Source of the DNA: an uncultured Alphaproteobacteria bacterium
GTDB lineage: Bacteria; Pseudomonadota; Alphaproteobacteria; HIMB59
NCBI GenBank assembly: GCA_902530745.1
Contig: CACABO010000001.1
Location: forward strand, 150,487-214,486
Direction: 5' to 3'
DNA: 64,000 bases
The position numbers and the translations under genes were made by a program. Positions 47,240 through 55,642 of this stretch are shown here, one piece after another; the stretch's first letter is position 1; each line of letters opens with the position of its first letter. The notes under the pieces are model-generated. The model ran no database searches, was not told the DNA's origin, and saw nothing but the letters and a program-made list of their open reading frames with translations.

Positions 47240-47945
47240 TAATAATTTTTTTTTAGATACTCATACCTTTTTGAAGAAAATTGCATCCGACATAATTATT
47301 CCAAACATTGGAAAACTTAGTGAAAATGAGGTTTCAACTAAAGAAGATAATTCAAAAGTTACTAGCTATGATGTGATAATAGAGAATGAATTAATTGAAT
47401 ATTTTAAAAAAATTGGATTTTCAAATATCATCTCTGAAGAGAGTAATTCAGAATTAATTAAAAAAAATGATTATATAACAGTAGATCCAATAGATGGAAC
47501 AAGAAATTTTATCAACGGAATTAATAAAGTTGCAATAATGGTATCATCTATAAAATCTACTCAATGTGAATTTGCAATAATTTATGATCCTATTAGTGAT
47601 GTTTTTTACCATACTTATAAGAACTCAATATTTAAAAACCATAAGCAAATAAAACCCCAAATTTATAGCAATCAAATTGGTTTTTTAGGCGAACATGCAA
47701 AAGTTTATTTTAAAGATATAATCACTTCTTACACAGAAAAAATTAGATCAAGATCAATTGGTTATGACGTTATCGAAGCTATAGAGGGTGAAAGGTCTTT
47801 CTTAACTGTATATGGTTCAAAAATTTGGGATTTATTTCCAGCTATGAGTTTTTTAAAGCTATTAAATTTTGAAACAAATCTTCCAAATATGGAATTTGAT
47901 TATTCAAAATTAGAAAAAAAAATAATTTTTTATGCCAACTTATAG
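47229..47945 (+). CDS. Inositol monophosphatase family phosphatase
   Basis: Mg-dependent, Li-sensitive-type phosphatase fold. The 238-residue protein has ISEES (E70, E71), DPIDGTRNF (D86, D89) and a C-terminal KIWDLFPAM containing the third metal aspartate. It is a little short (family about 260), and the C-terminal GG-x-V strand is poorly kept. Candidate roles are 3'-phosphoadenosine 5'-phosphate removal (CysQ), histidinol phosphatase (HisN) or inositol phosphatase; sequence alone does not decide. It overlaps trkA by 11 bp and the next gene by 14 bp. Confidence 0.85.
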   Translation: MMIDNNFFLDTHTFLKKIASDIIIPNIGKLSENEVSTKEDNSKVTSYDVIIENELIEYFKKIGFSNIISEESNSELIKKNDYITVDPIDGTRNFINGINKVAIMVSSIKSTQCEFAIIYDPISDVFYHTYKNSIFKNHKQIKPQIYSNQIGFLGEHAKVYFKDIITSYTEKIRSRSIGYDVIEAIEGERSFLTVYGSKIWDLFPAMSFLKLLNFETNLPNMEFDYSKLEKKIIFYANL

Positions 47946-48801
47946 GATTTTATTTGTTGGTCTTGGGAAAATGGGCTTCCATATGGCTGGATATTTGTCC
48001 AAAAATAAAAATTTTAAACTTTTTGTATTTAATAGAACTAAATTAGTTGAAAATAAATGGAAAAAAAAATTTATAGCAGAAAGCTATAATTTTAAAAATG
48101 ATATTAAATTTGATTTTATTATTTCTTGCTTAAAAGATGATAACGCAGTTAATACTTTTTTTAATAAATTTTTAAAAACTTCAAATTTTCACAAAAATTC
48201 AACTATTATTGATCACTCAACTATATCATTAAGACAAATAGGTTTACTTTCTAAGTCATTCAATCATAGAAAAGTAAAATTTTTAGATGCTCCTATTACA
48301 GGTGGGGAAGAGGGTGCAAAAAAAGGTTCTTTATCAGTAATGGTTGGTGGAACTAAATCAAACTTTAATAAATCAAAAAGAATAATTTCCTCTTATTCTA
48401 AAAGTATTACACATATGGGGAAATTAGGTTCAGGTCAGTTAACTAAATTTACTAATCAAATTTTAATTTGCGGTATTTTATACTCTATATCAGAGGCTTA
48501 TCTTTTTAGCAAAAAAAATAATCTTGATCAAAAAAAAATTTTTAATGCTATTAAAAACGGTGCAGCTAATTCTTGGCAATTTACTAACAGGTATCCAACA
48601 CTTACTAAAAATAAATTTAATTTTGGTTTTTCTACAGAATTAATGACTAAAGATTTAAAATATGTTTTACAACAAGCAAAAAAATCTAAATTAAACTTAA
48701 ATCTCACAAAAAGCGTCTTTAAAAAGTATAAAAGTTTACAAAATACAATTTATAAAAAATATGATACTTCAAGTTTAATTAAGTCATTTAACGATCGATG
48801 A
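47932..48801 (+). CDS. 3-hydroxyisobutyrate dehydrogenase family NAD(P)-dependent oxidoreductase
   Basis: Beta-hydroxyacid dehydrogenase fold. The 289-residue protein has the Rossmann motif VGLGKMGFHMA (9-19), STIIDHSTIS, the substrate loop DAPITGGEEGAKKGSLSVMV and the catalytic lysine K172 in GSGQLTKFTNQ. A helical C-terminal domain completes the fold. The substrate is unknown: relatives act on 3-hydroxyisobutyrate, tartronate semialdehyde or glyoxylate/succinic semialdehyde. It overlaps the preceding gene by 14 bp and the following by 4 bp (ATGA). Confidence 0.88.
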   Translation: MPTYRILFVGLGKMGFHMAGYLSKNKNFKLFVFNRTKLVENKWKKKFIAESYNFKNDIKFDFIISCLKDDNAVNTFFNKFLKTSNFHKNSTIIDHSTISLRQIGLLSKSFNHRKVKFLDAPITGGEEGAKKGSLSVMVGGTKSNFNKSKRIISSYSKSITHMGKLGSGQLTKFTNQILICGILYSISEAYLFSKKNNLDQKKIFNAIKNGAANSWQFTNRYPTLTKNKFNFGFSTELMTKDLKYVLQQAKKSKLNLNLTKSVFKKYKSLQNTIYKKYDTSSLIKSFNDR

Positions 48802-49385
48802 ATTATTGGAAAAAAGGTTGTACTTATTTATTAGAAAATGACCCTGTTTTTAAACATTACTATAATCCAAATCATCAATTAAAAACAAATAAAAATAAAT
48901 TTGATGTTTTATATAAATCTATCTGTTCCCAGCAAATATCTGTTTCTGCTGCTATGTCTATTTATAAAAACTCTAAGATTATAATAGGTCCAATAAATTT
49001 TAAAAATTTTAAAACTAATAAAAGTAAAATAAAAAATTTACCTTTAAGTAAAAATAAGAAAAAATGTTTAAAATCACTTCTAAATAATTATCACTTAGTA
49101 AAAGATATAAAGTTAAGCAACAGTAATTTTGAAAAAGTAAACAATAATTTAACTCAAATTTTTGGCATTGGTAAATGGACTGCTGAAATGTTCTCTATAT
49201 TTTATTTAGGTTTGCCTAACATAATGCCATTAGGAGACCTTGGTTTTATTAATGCTTATAAGAAATTTTATAAAGATAAAAATTTATCTAAATTTTCTTT
49301 TCATTCTAACAAATGGCGAAATTATTCAACTATTGTAACCTGGTATCTGTGGTCATCTTACGACTCAGAACCCTTATATTTATAA
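48798..49385 (+). CDS. HhH-GPD DNA glycosylase (3-methyladenine glycosylase II type)
   Basis: Base-excision repair enzyme. The 195-residue protein shows ICSQQISVSAAMSIY, the helix-hairpin-helix FGIGKWTAEMF and the catalytic aspartate D147 in MPLGDLGF, followed by NAYKKF. This is the AlkA/Mag-like arrangement without the N-terminal domain of E. coli AlkA, as in many bacterial short versions. It has no CxxC iron-sulfur motif, which argues against Nth or MutY. It is last in the ntrY block; TATAAT overlaps its stop codon (49381-49386) and could serve the downstream transporter operon. Confidence 0.88.
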   Translation: MNYWKKGCTYLLENDPVFKHYYNPNHQLKTNKNKFDVLYKSICSQQISVSAAMSIYKNSKIIIGPINFKNFKTNKSKIKNLPLSKNKKKCLKSLLNNYHLVKDIKLSNSNFEKVNNNLTQIFGIGKWTAEMFSIFYLGLPNIMPLGDLGFINAYKKFYKDKNLSKFSFHSNKWRNYSTIVTWYLWSSYDSEPLYL

Positions 49386-49444
49386 TTTTATCCTAAAATA
49401 AAAAAAACAATTTAATCTTTAAAAAAAGGAATCTATTAATATTT

Positions 49445-50947
49445 ATGCAATCCATAGTTGAATTTAAAAATATTTTTAAAACCTACCCCGGAGTTATAGC
49501 AAATGATGATGTATCCTTTAATATTAAAGAGCAATCTATCCATGCTATCTTGGGTGAAAATGGTGCCGGAAAGTCAACATTAGTAAAAATATTATATGGC
49601 CATGTAAAACCTGACAGTGGTGAAATTTTAATAAATTCTGATTTAGCAATAATTAATTCACCATCTACTGCAAAGAACTTAGGTATAAATATGGTTTTTC
49701 AACATTTCAGTTTATTTGAGTCACTTACTGTTGCTGAAAATTTAATTCTTGGTATGAATGAAAATATATCTTTAACTAAATTAAAAGATAAGTCTAAGAC
49801 AATTTGTGATAAGTACGGTTTTAACTTAAATTTAAATTCTCCTATAAGTTCCCTATCTGTTGGTCAGAGGCAATCCGTAGAAATTGTTAGATCATTATTG
49901 AATAATCCAAAAATTCTTATTATGGACGAACCAACTTCTGTTCTTACACCAGATGAAATTAGTAAATTATTTAAAATTATAAAAAATTTAGTTAAAGACG
50001 GATTAACAGTAATTTTTATATCCCATAAGTTAGAAGAAATTATAAATTTGTCTGATTATGTAACAATTATGAGAAATGGAAAAGTAGTAAGCACAATCTC
50101 GACACAAAATGAAGATCCTGAAACTTTAGGATATAAAATGTTAGGTTATAAAGTGTCGAAAGCAAAACAGGTCAGCGACAATAATTTTTCTCAGGAAATT
50201 TTTAATATTAAAAATTTATCAACTCAATCTAAAGATCCATTTACAGTTAATTTAAATAAAATTGATTTAAATTTAATAAAGGGACAAATTTTTGGCATAG
50301 CTGGAGTGGCAGGAAATGGCCAGAAAGAATTAATGGAAATTTTACTAAATGAAAACGATTATGAATTTAGTGGAGATATTTTTTTCAAAGATTTAAACAT
50401 TAATAATCTATCTACATTTCAAAGAAAATCTCTATCTATTTCATATGTTACTGAAGACAGGTTAGGTCACAGTGCTGTACCTGAGATGTCTTTATCTGAA
50501 AATATATTTTTAAGCATGAACCATAAAAGTGAATTTAAAAAAGGTTATTTTATAAATTTTAAAAAGATTAATTCATTTGCAAATGATGTTATTAAAAATT
50601 TTAAAGTTGATACCCCCTCTTATAATGTCAAAGCTGGTAAACTCTCAGGTGGAAATCTTCAAAAATTTATTATTGGAAGAGAAATTATGTCAAATCCTGA
50701 GCTATTAATTTTATCTCAACCTACATGGGGCATAGATGCAGGTTCTGAAGCATTTATTAAGAAAACAATTGTAGAATTATCACAAAAAGGAGTATCTATA
50801 ATTATCATTTCACATGATTTAGATGAATTACTTGAAGTATGTCACGAAATAGCTGTTTTATATGAGGGGTCCTTATCAAAACCATTAAATGTAGAAAACA
50901 TAAATATCACTAAATTAGGAAAGTATATGGGTGGTCTATTTGATTAG
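49445..50947 (+). CDS. ABC transporter ATP-binding protein, BMP/nucleoside type (two ATPase domains)
   Basis: Energises the permease pair encoded next. The 500-residue protein carries two fused ATPase domains. The first has Walker A GENGAGKST, signature LSVGQRQSVEIVRSL and Walker B ILIMDEP. The second has a degenerate P-loop GVAGNGQKEL and signature LSGGNLQKFIIGRE, typical of the sugar/nucleoside group (RbsA- and NupA-like). TPDEI after Walker B and YVTEDRLGH in the second half are diagnostic of the nucleoside-type subgroup. It is preceded by a 59-bp AT-rich spacer with AAGGA upstream of the ATG. It overlaps the next gene by 17 bp. Confidence 0.92.
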   Translation: MQSIVEFKNIFKTYPGVIANDDVSFNIKEQSIHAILGENGAGKSTLVKILYGHVKPDSGEILINSDLAIINSPSTAKNLGINMVFQHFSLFESLTVAENLILGMNENISLTKLKDKSKTICDKYGFNLNLNSPISSLSVGQRQSVEIVRSLLNNPKILIMDEPTSVLTPDEISKLFKIIKNLVKDGLTVIFISHKLEEIINLSDYVTIMRNGKVVSTISTQNEDPETLGYKMLGYKVSKAKQVSDNNFSQEIFNIKNLSTQSKDPFTVNLNKIDLNLIKGQIFGIAGVAGNGQKELMEILLNENDYEFSGDIFFKDLNINNLSTFQRKSLSISYVTEDRLGHSAVPEMSLSENIFLSMNHKSEFKKGYFINFKKINSFANDVIKNFKVDTPSYNVKAGKLSGGNLQKFIIGREIMSNPELLILSQPTWGIDAGSEAFIKKTIVELSQKGVSIIIISHDLDELLEVCHEIAVLYEGSLSKPLNVENINITKLGKYMGGLFD

Positions 50948-51992
50948 AGTACAATTAAGAGAGGATTACTCAAATTTAATATTTTATTTGTCACCATTAG
51001 TTGCCGTTGTTTTAACTTTATTTTTTGGCTCTTTTATTTTTCTAATTTTAGATTTAAGTCCAATCGAGTCTTTTAAAATTTTTTTTATCAGTCCTATTTC
51101 AAATTCTTATGGTATTTCTGAACTGTTTGTAAAAGCCACACCACTTGCAATTATAGCTTTAGGATTATCTTATTGTTTTAAAAACAATATTTACAATATT
51201 GGGGCTGAAGGACAGCTGACAATGGGAGCAATATTTGGTGGCGGTATTGGACTTTTATTTAATGACTCGACAAGTGTTTTTTTACTTCCATTAATGATTT
51301 TATTTGGTGCAATAGGAGGTTCATTTTGGGCAACTATACCTGCTATTCTTAAAACAAAATTTAATACAAATGAAATTTTAACTAGTTTGATGTTAACCTA
51401 TGTGGCTCTTTTTATTCTAGATTATTTTGTTGTTGGTCCTTGGAAAGATCCTGAAGGATATGGTTTACCTAAATCGATGCCTTTTCCTGATGCAGGAAGA
51501 CTTCCTGTATTATTTGATGGCCTTCGTGTTCACATTGGTGTCTATTTTGCAATGATAATATGTTTTATAACTTATATTGTTTACAACAAAACACTATTTG
51601 GATTTAAACTTAAAGTCTCTGGCTTAAGTTCAAAAGCATCCCAATATGCAGGTTTTAAATATAAAAATTTAATTTTTTATACTTTTATTATTAGTGGTGC
51701 ATGTGCAGGACTAGCTGGACTATTTGAGGTTTCAGGGCCTATAGGTTTGTTATACAGAGATATTTCTCCTAATTATGGTTTTACTGCTATCATTGTAGCA
51801 TTTTTGGGAAGATTGAATCCTATTGGAATTATTTTATCCTCTTTGCTAATTGCATTAACTTATTTAGGAGCTGAGGATGCGCAATTATTTTTAAAGATTC
51901 CCTCAGCTGTCGGTTTTGTATTTCAGGGTTTGGTTCTATTTTTTTTATTGGGTACAGATTTTTTGAATAAATATAGAGTATCAATTGAATGA
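50931..51992 (+). CDS. ABC transporter permease, BMP/nucleoside type, subunit 1
   Basis: Inner-membrane permease of the BPD_transp_2 family. The 353-residue protein has about 9-10 helices and the family segments KNNIYNIGAEGQLTMGAI and LKTKFNTNEILTSLML, as in NupB/YufP-like permeases. GTG at 50931 is the given start; TTG at 50940 is possible. It ends in an ATGA overlap with the second permease. The long hydrophilic segment near 165-195 (GPWKDPEGYGLPKSMPFPD) is likely the periplasmic loop common in this subfamily. Confidence 0.9.
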   Translation: MVYLIRVQLREDYSNLIFYLSPLVAVVLTLFFGSFIFLILDLSPIESFKIFFISPISNSYGISELFVKATPLAIIALGLSYCFKNNIYNIGAEGQLTMGAIFGGGIGLLFNDSTSVFLLPLMILFGAIGGSFWATIPAILKTKFNTNEILTSLMLTYVALFILDYFVVGPWKDPEGYGLPKSMPFPDAGRLPVLFDGLRVHIGVYFAMIICFITYIVYNKTLFGFKLKVSGLSSKASQYAGFKYKNLIFYTFIISGACAGLAGLFEVSGPIGLLYRDISPNYGFTAIIVAFLGRLNPIGIILSSLLIALTYLGAEDAQLFLKIPSAVGFVFQGLVLFFLLGTDFLNKYRVSIE

Positions 51993-52858
51993 ATATTGAA
52001 TTAATTATAGGTATTTTAAATATAGTTTTAATATCGACCACTCCACTTGTCTTTGCTGGTATAGGTGAGTTAGTAACTGAAAAAAGTGGAGTTCTTAACC
52101 TTGGACTTGAGGGTTTAATGTTAGTGGGAGCGGTAACCGGATTTATTACTTTAGTTTTAACTGGTAACTATTTCTATTCTTTGATTTTGTCAATAATATC
52201 TGGTGTCATCCTTTCAGGAATATTTGCTTTTTTAGTTCTAAACCTAATGACTAATCAAATAGCAACTGGATTAGCATTAACAATTTTTGGCATTGGTTTG
52301 AGTGCAATGCTTGGTAAAAAATTTAGTGGAACACCCATTGAGGGATTAAGCCCTTATTATTTTATTATTATTTCTTTTTTGTTAGTGTTTTCAGTAGGTT
52401 ATTTTTTATCAAAGACAAAATCTGGACTTATAGTAAGAGCAGTTGGCGAAAACCATAATTCAGCATATGCTTTGGGATATAACGTTATAAAAACAAGATA
52501 TTTTACGATTATATTTGGTGGTGTTATGAGTTCTCTCGCAGGTTACTACATTTCTATTTGTTATGCACCGATGTGGCAGGAGGGAATGACTGCTGGTAGG
52601 GGTTGGATAGCCCTAGCTTTAGTTGTTTTTGCAACTTGGAAACCTTGGAGATTATTAGTAGGTGCATATATTTTTGGAGGTGTTGCAATAATGCAAATGA
52701 ACCTTCAAGCATTTGGTGTAGAACTTCCTGGTCAAATTTTTAATATGATGCCCTATATTGCTACTTTAATAGTCTTAGTATTTATTTCTTCAAATAAGGT
52801 AAGATTAAAACTTAGCGCTCCATCTTGTCTGAATATACCTTATGAAAAAAATTCATAA
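51989..52858 (+). CDS. ABC transporter permease, BMP/nucleoside type, subunit 2
   Basis: Second permease of the pair. The 289-residue protein has about 8-9 helices and the motif GELVTEKSGVLNLGLEGLML, with the conserved NLG-x-EG core of the family, and GLIVRAVGENHNSAYALGY in a cytoplasmic loop. It is the YufQ/NupC-like partner, matching subunit 1 in being part of a heterodimeric channel. It overlaps the first permease by 4 bp. The substrate-binding gene follows after 91 bp, unusual in being last. Confidence 0.9.
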   Translation: MNIELIIGILNIVLISTTPLVFAGIGELVTEKSGVLNLGLEGLMLVGAVTGFITLVLTGNYFYSLILSIISGVILSGIFAFLVLNLMTNQIATGLALTIFGIGLSAMLGKKFSGTPIEGLSPYYFIIISFLLVFSVGYFLSKTKSGLIVRAVGENHNSAYALGYNVIKTRYFTIIFGGVMSSLAGYYISICYAPMWQEGMTAGRGWIALALVVFATWKPWRLLVGAYIFGGVAIMQMNLQAFGVELPGQIFNMMPYIATLIVLVFISSNKVRLKLSAPSCLNIPYEKNS

Positions 52859-52910
52859 GGTTATCCACTGTAATTTTTTCTAATATATAACGAATCTTTA
52901 TTTTTATTAT

Positions 52911-52932
52911 ATAAATCTATAAACAGATTTAT
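52911..52932 (+). repeat. 8-bp inverted repeat in the spacer before the substrate-binding gene
   Basis: ATAAATCT (52911-52918) and AGATTTAT (52925-52932) form a perfect 8-bp stem with a 6-nt loop, 17 bp before the next start and just ahead of the AGGGA Shine-Dalgarno (52938-52942). It is AT-rich and not followed by a T-run, so it is unlikely to be a strong terminator. It could stabilise the downstream message, as hairpins between permease and binding-protein genes often do, or be an operator. Confidence 0.4.
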
Positions 52933-52949
52933 TTATTAGGGAAATTAAA

Positions 52950-54056
52950 ATGAAAAAACAATCATTGGTATTAGTAGTAATTGCAGCCATTATAGTAATC
53001 GCAGGCATTTTTTTTATTACTAATCAAAATATACAAAAAGACGTTTCAGATGACCAAAAAAAGATAGGCTTTATCTATATCGGACCACCTGGGGATCATG
53101 GATGGACTTATATGCATGATGTTGGGAGACAATACTTAGAGAAAGAACTTGGTGACTCCGTTTCAACTACTTACATAGAAAATGTACCAGAAAATGCTGA
53201 TGCTGTTAGATCAATTAGAAAGCTTGCAGAGTCTGGACACGATTTAATATTTACTACTTCTTTCAACTATATGGATCAAACTTTAGAGGTAGCAAGTGAA
53301 TTTCCTGATGTAAAGTTTGAACACGCAACTGGTTTTAAAAGGGCTGATAATGTATCTACATATTCAGCAAGATTTTATGAAGGTAGGACAGTTATAGGTC
53401 ATATTGCGGGTAAAATGACAGAAACAAATACTATTGGTTATATAGTATCTTTTCCTATTCCTGAGGTTATTAGAGGAATAAATGCATTTTATTTAGCTGC
53501 CTCAAAAGTAAATCCAGATGTTAAGATAAAAATAATTTGGGTATATTCCTGGTACGACCCCGGTAAAGAGGCAGATGCAGCAAATACTCTTATCAACCAG
53601 GGAGCTGATATAATAGTTCAACACACAGACTCGTATGCACCATGTCAGGCAGCTGAAAAAGCTGGTGTTTTAGCTTTTGGACAAGCTTCAAATCAAGAGG
53701 CATTTTGCCCAAATGCACACATGACAGCAATAGAAGACATTTGGGGTCCATACTATGCAGCTAAAGCACAAGCGGTTGTTGACGGTACATGGTCTTCCGA
53801 AGATACATGGCAAGGGTTTAAGGACGGTATGGTAGAAATGTCACCTTATAATGAAAAACTTCTATCATCAGATTTAATAGCTGAAGCAAAAGCTATAGAA
53901 GAGGGAATTGAAAATGGCACTATTCACTCTTTTGAAGGACCTATTTACAATCAAGCTGGAGAGCTAGTTGTTAAAGAAGGCGATGTTGCTGATGATGGTA
54001 TGTTGGCCTCAATGATGTTCTATGTTCAGGGTATAGATGGAGAGGTACCTCAATAG
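52950..54056 (+). CDS. BMP family ABC transporter substrate-binding protein
   Basis: Periplasmic binding protein of the PBP1-BMP (Med/PnrA) family, for which purine nucleosides are the best-known ligands. One N-terminal hydrophobic segment (about 5-24) is followed by GFIYIGPPGDHGWTYMHD, FTTSFNYMDQTLEVA, ARFYEGRTVIGHIAGKM, VYSWYDPGKEADAANTLINQ and HTDSYAPCQAAE, the family pattern. No lipobox cysteine follows the hydrophobic segment, so it is not a normal lipoprotein; it is either secreted or stays anchored. It has its own strong Shine-Dalgarno and lies last in the transporter operon, tail to tail with gpt 14 bp away. Confidence 0.93.
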   Translation: MKKQSLVLVVIAAIIVIAGIFFITNQNIQKDVSDDQKKIGFIYIGPPGDHGWTYMHDVGRQYLEKELGDSVSTTYIENVPENADAVRSIRKLAESGHDLIFTTSFNYMDQTLEVASEFPDVKFEHATGFKRADNVSTYSARFYEGRTVIGHIAGKMTETNTIGYIVSFPIPEVIRGINAFYLAASKVNPDVKIKIIWVYSWYDPGKEADAANTLINQGADIIVQHTDSYAPCQAAEKAGVLAFGQASNQEAFCPNAHMTAIEDIWGPYYAAKAQAVVDGTWSSEDTWQGFKDGMVEMSPYNEKLLSSDLIAEAKAIEEGIENGTIHSFEGPIYNQAGELVVKEGDVADDGMLASMMFYVQGIDGEVPQ

Positions 54057-54070
54057 AATAAAATAAATAT

Positions 54071-54496
54071 TTAATCCTGTTCCCAAGGAAAAACAAGCCA
54101 GTCTTTATCTTTAAAGTCATATAAATGAAGATCGGCTTGTTTTTTTCCTGAAGTCTTAGCATACAAAACAACAAACTTTGAGTTTGGCATCATATCTTTA
54201 ACTATTTTTGCCGTATCACCGCTGTCAACTAAATCATCAATTACAACAAGTTTTTTCTCAGACTTAATTCTTTTAAAAATTTTAATATCAGTATTTTTTT
54301 TCCTGTCCGAGTATGTTTTAAGGGCAATAACATCGATATCTTGAATTCCTAAATAATTAGCAATAATAGAACCTGGTATTAGACCACCCCTAGATATAAG
54401 AATTAGTTTTTTAGGTTTATATTTTTTTTTAATTAATTTTGCTAATTTTATACAATCAGTATGTATATCGTGATAGCTTAAAAAAACCTGTTTCAT
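54071..54496 (-). CDS. gpt: Xanthine-guanine phosphoribosyltransferase
   Basis: Purine salvage enzyme converting guanine, xanthine or hypoxanthine with PRPP to the nucleotide. The 141-residue protein aligns along its length with E. coli Gpt: SRGGLIPG (35-42), the PRPP motif VVIDDLVDSGDTA (84-96), and the C-terminal WLVFPWEQD (E. coli: ...QPWD). E. coli Gpt is 152 residues. Its convergent placement beside a BMP transporter suggests a joint purine uptake and salvage function. It starts 23 bp from the divergent oxidoreductase-like gene. Confidence 0.92.
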   Translation of the reverse strand: MKQVFLSYHDIHTDCIKLAKLIKKKYKPKKLILISRGGLIPGSIIANYLGIQDIDVIALKTYSDRKKNTDIKIFKRIKSEKKLVVIDDLVDSGDTAKIVKDMMPNSKFVVLYAKTSGKKQADLHLYDFKDKDWLVFPWEQD

Positions 54497-54519
54497 TCAA
54501 GGATTATAATAAAAAATAT
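54497..54519 (+). promoter_or_regulatory. 23-bp divergent spacer with TATAAT
   Basis: The spacer between the starts of gpt (minus) and the plus-strand gene at 54520 contains TATAAT at 54505-54510. If used as a -10 box, transcription would begin near 54517, making the plus-strand message leaderless or nearly so. No matching -35 box is visible in the gpt coding region, so this is tentative. Confidence 0.35.
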
Positions 54520-55347
54520 ATGAAAAGCAATTTAGCTATATTGAGTTCTGATCAAAAATCAATTGACTTTATAAAAAAAAATAAACTATCAAGCATTCTT
54601 AATCTTTATGCTAATAGTTCAAGGAATATTGAGGTAGCTCATAAATTTGCTGAGACTCATAATTTCAAAAAACATTATGGCGCTTATGAAGATCTTATAA
54701 AAGACAAAGGCGTAGATATCGTTTTGAATTTTTTACCTTCTGGCATCAAGTTTGAATATATTTATCTTTGTCTAAAAAATAAAATTAAAGTTATAACTGA
54801 TTATCCAATTGTAAGTAATTCAAATGACCTGAAATATTATAGTAAATTGATCAATTCAAAATTAATTAACAACCTTTTTTTAATTGACGAAACAAATATT
54901 AAGAAATTGTATGAGGATTCATTAAAGCAAAAAATTATTAATTACACAAAATCTTTTCAAAATCTTAATAAATTTGAGAATAGCTTATACAGTAGAGATG
55001 TTTTGTTTGAATTATGCCCTGATCTTTTTTATTTAATTTACAAATATCGTGAAAAAAAAATATCAATTTTTAAATATGAAAAAATTCTTGATAAGATTAC
55101 TAACAAATTATCTAACTTTAATTGCTGTATTGAGATTAATGATAATTTAAAAATCAACGTTACACTAACTAATAACTTAGATAACAATTCAAACAAATTA
55201 GACAAAAAAAAGGAATTTATGCCCAATATACCAATATATAACCTCAAAGATCTAAATTCTTTTGTAAATTCAAAAAATTCTTTTGAAAAATTATCTATTT
55301 TTACATATTATCCGTACAAATTATTTCAAGAGGTTCTTTATGAGTGA
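54520..55347 (+). CDS. Truncated or divergent Gfo/Idh/MocA-like protein, function unknown
   Basis: The 275-residue protein begins with a Rossmann-like segment (SNLAILSSDQKSIDFI), NSSRNIEVAHKFAE, YGAYEDLIKDKGVDIVLNFLPS and KVITDYPI, matching the order of motifs in the NAD-binding half of Gfo/Idh/MocA oxidoreductases. The usual glycine-rich loop is poor, the EKP motif is replaced by TDYPI, and the C-terminal half does not show the family's alpha/beta domain clearly. It may be a degraded or repurposed enzyme. ATG at 54520 is preferred over a reading frame open to 54439, which runs into gpt. It overlaps the next small gene by 8 bp. Confidence 0.55.
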   Translation: MKSNLAILSSDQKSIDFIKKNKLSSILNLYANSSRNIEVAHKFAETHNFKKHYGAYEDLIKDKGVDIVLNFLPSGIKFEYIYLCLKNKIKVITDYPIVSNSNDLKYYSKLINSKLINNLFLIDETNIKKLYEDSLKQKIINYTKSFQNLNKFENSLYSRDVLFELCPDLFYLIYKYREKKISIFKYEKILDKITNKLSNFNCCIEINDNLKINVTLTNNLDNNSNKLDKKKEFMPNIPIYNLKDLNSFVNSKNSFEKLSIFTYYPYKLFQEVLYE

Positions 55348-55642
55348 AAATATTACATTCGCAGTATCAGGTTCTGAAACTTACTATCACAAGGATTGGT
55401 TAAAATCTAAAGGTTTTAAATGGGTTGCATCATCAAAAAAATGGGAAAAACTAAATATATTAGAGATTGAGGCAGATCAATTATCAGAATATTGCAGAGA
55501 GTTTGGACTCTATTATGAAAGATCAGACAAAGGTATGCCAAAATTTGACTACGAGAATTATTTATGGGATGGCAACATTCCAGATAAATCTATTTGGTAT
55601 GAAGAAAAAAGTCTTCCAAATTCAACAAACAAAGAAGATTAG
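55340..55642 (+). CDS. Small protein of unknown function with a KDWLKSKGFKW...KKWEK motif
   Basis: A 100-residue soluble protein starting MSENITFAVSG (ATG at 55340). The segment HKDWLKSKGFKWVASSKKWE (about 19-38) resembles the short KxxLKxxGxxW...KxW motif of DUF5710-like domains; the rest is rich in aromatic and acidic residues and has no membrane helix. It overlaps the preceding gene by 8 bp, suggesting coupled expression. I do not recognise it with confidence and assign no function. Confidence 0.6.
   Translation: MSENITFAVSGSETYYHKDWLKSKGFKWVASSKKWEKLNILEIEADQLSEYCREFGLYYERSDKGMPKFDYENYLWDGNIPDKSIWYEEKSLPNSTNKED

Noticed and set aside
49386..49444. Terminator between the glycosylase gene and the transporter operon
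   Set aside because: The 59-bp spacer is A-rich, with no hairpin; only a possible TATAAT at 49381-49386 and the AAGGA ribosome site are visible.
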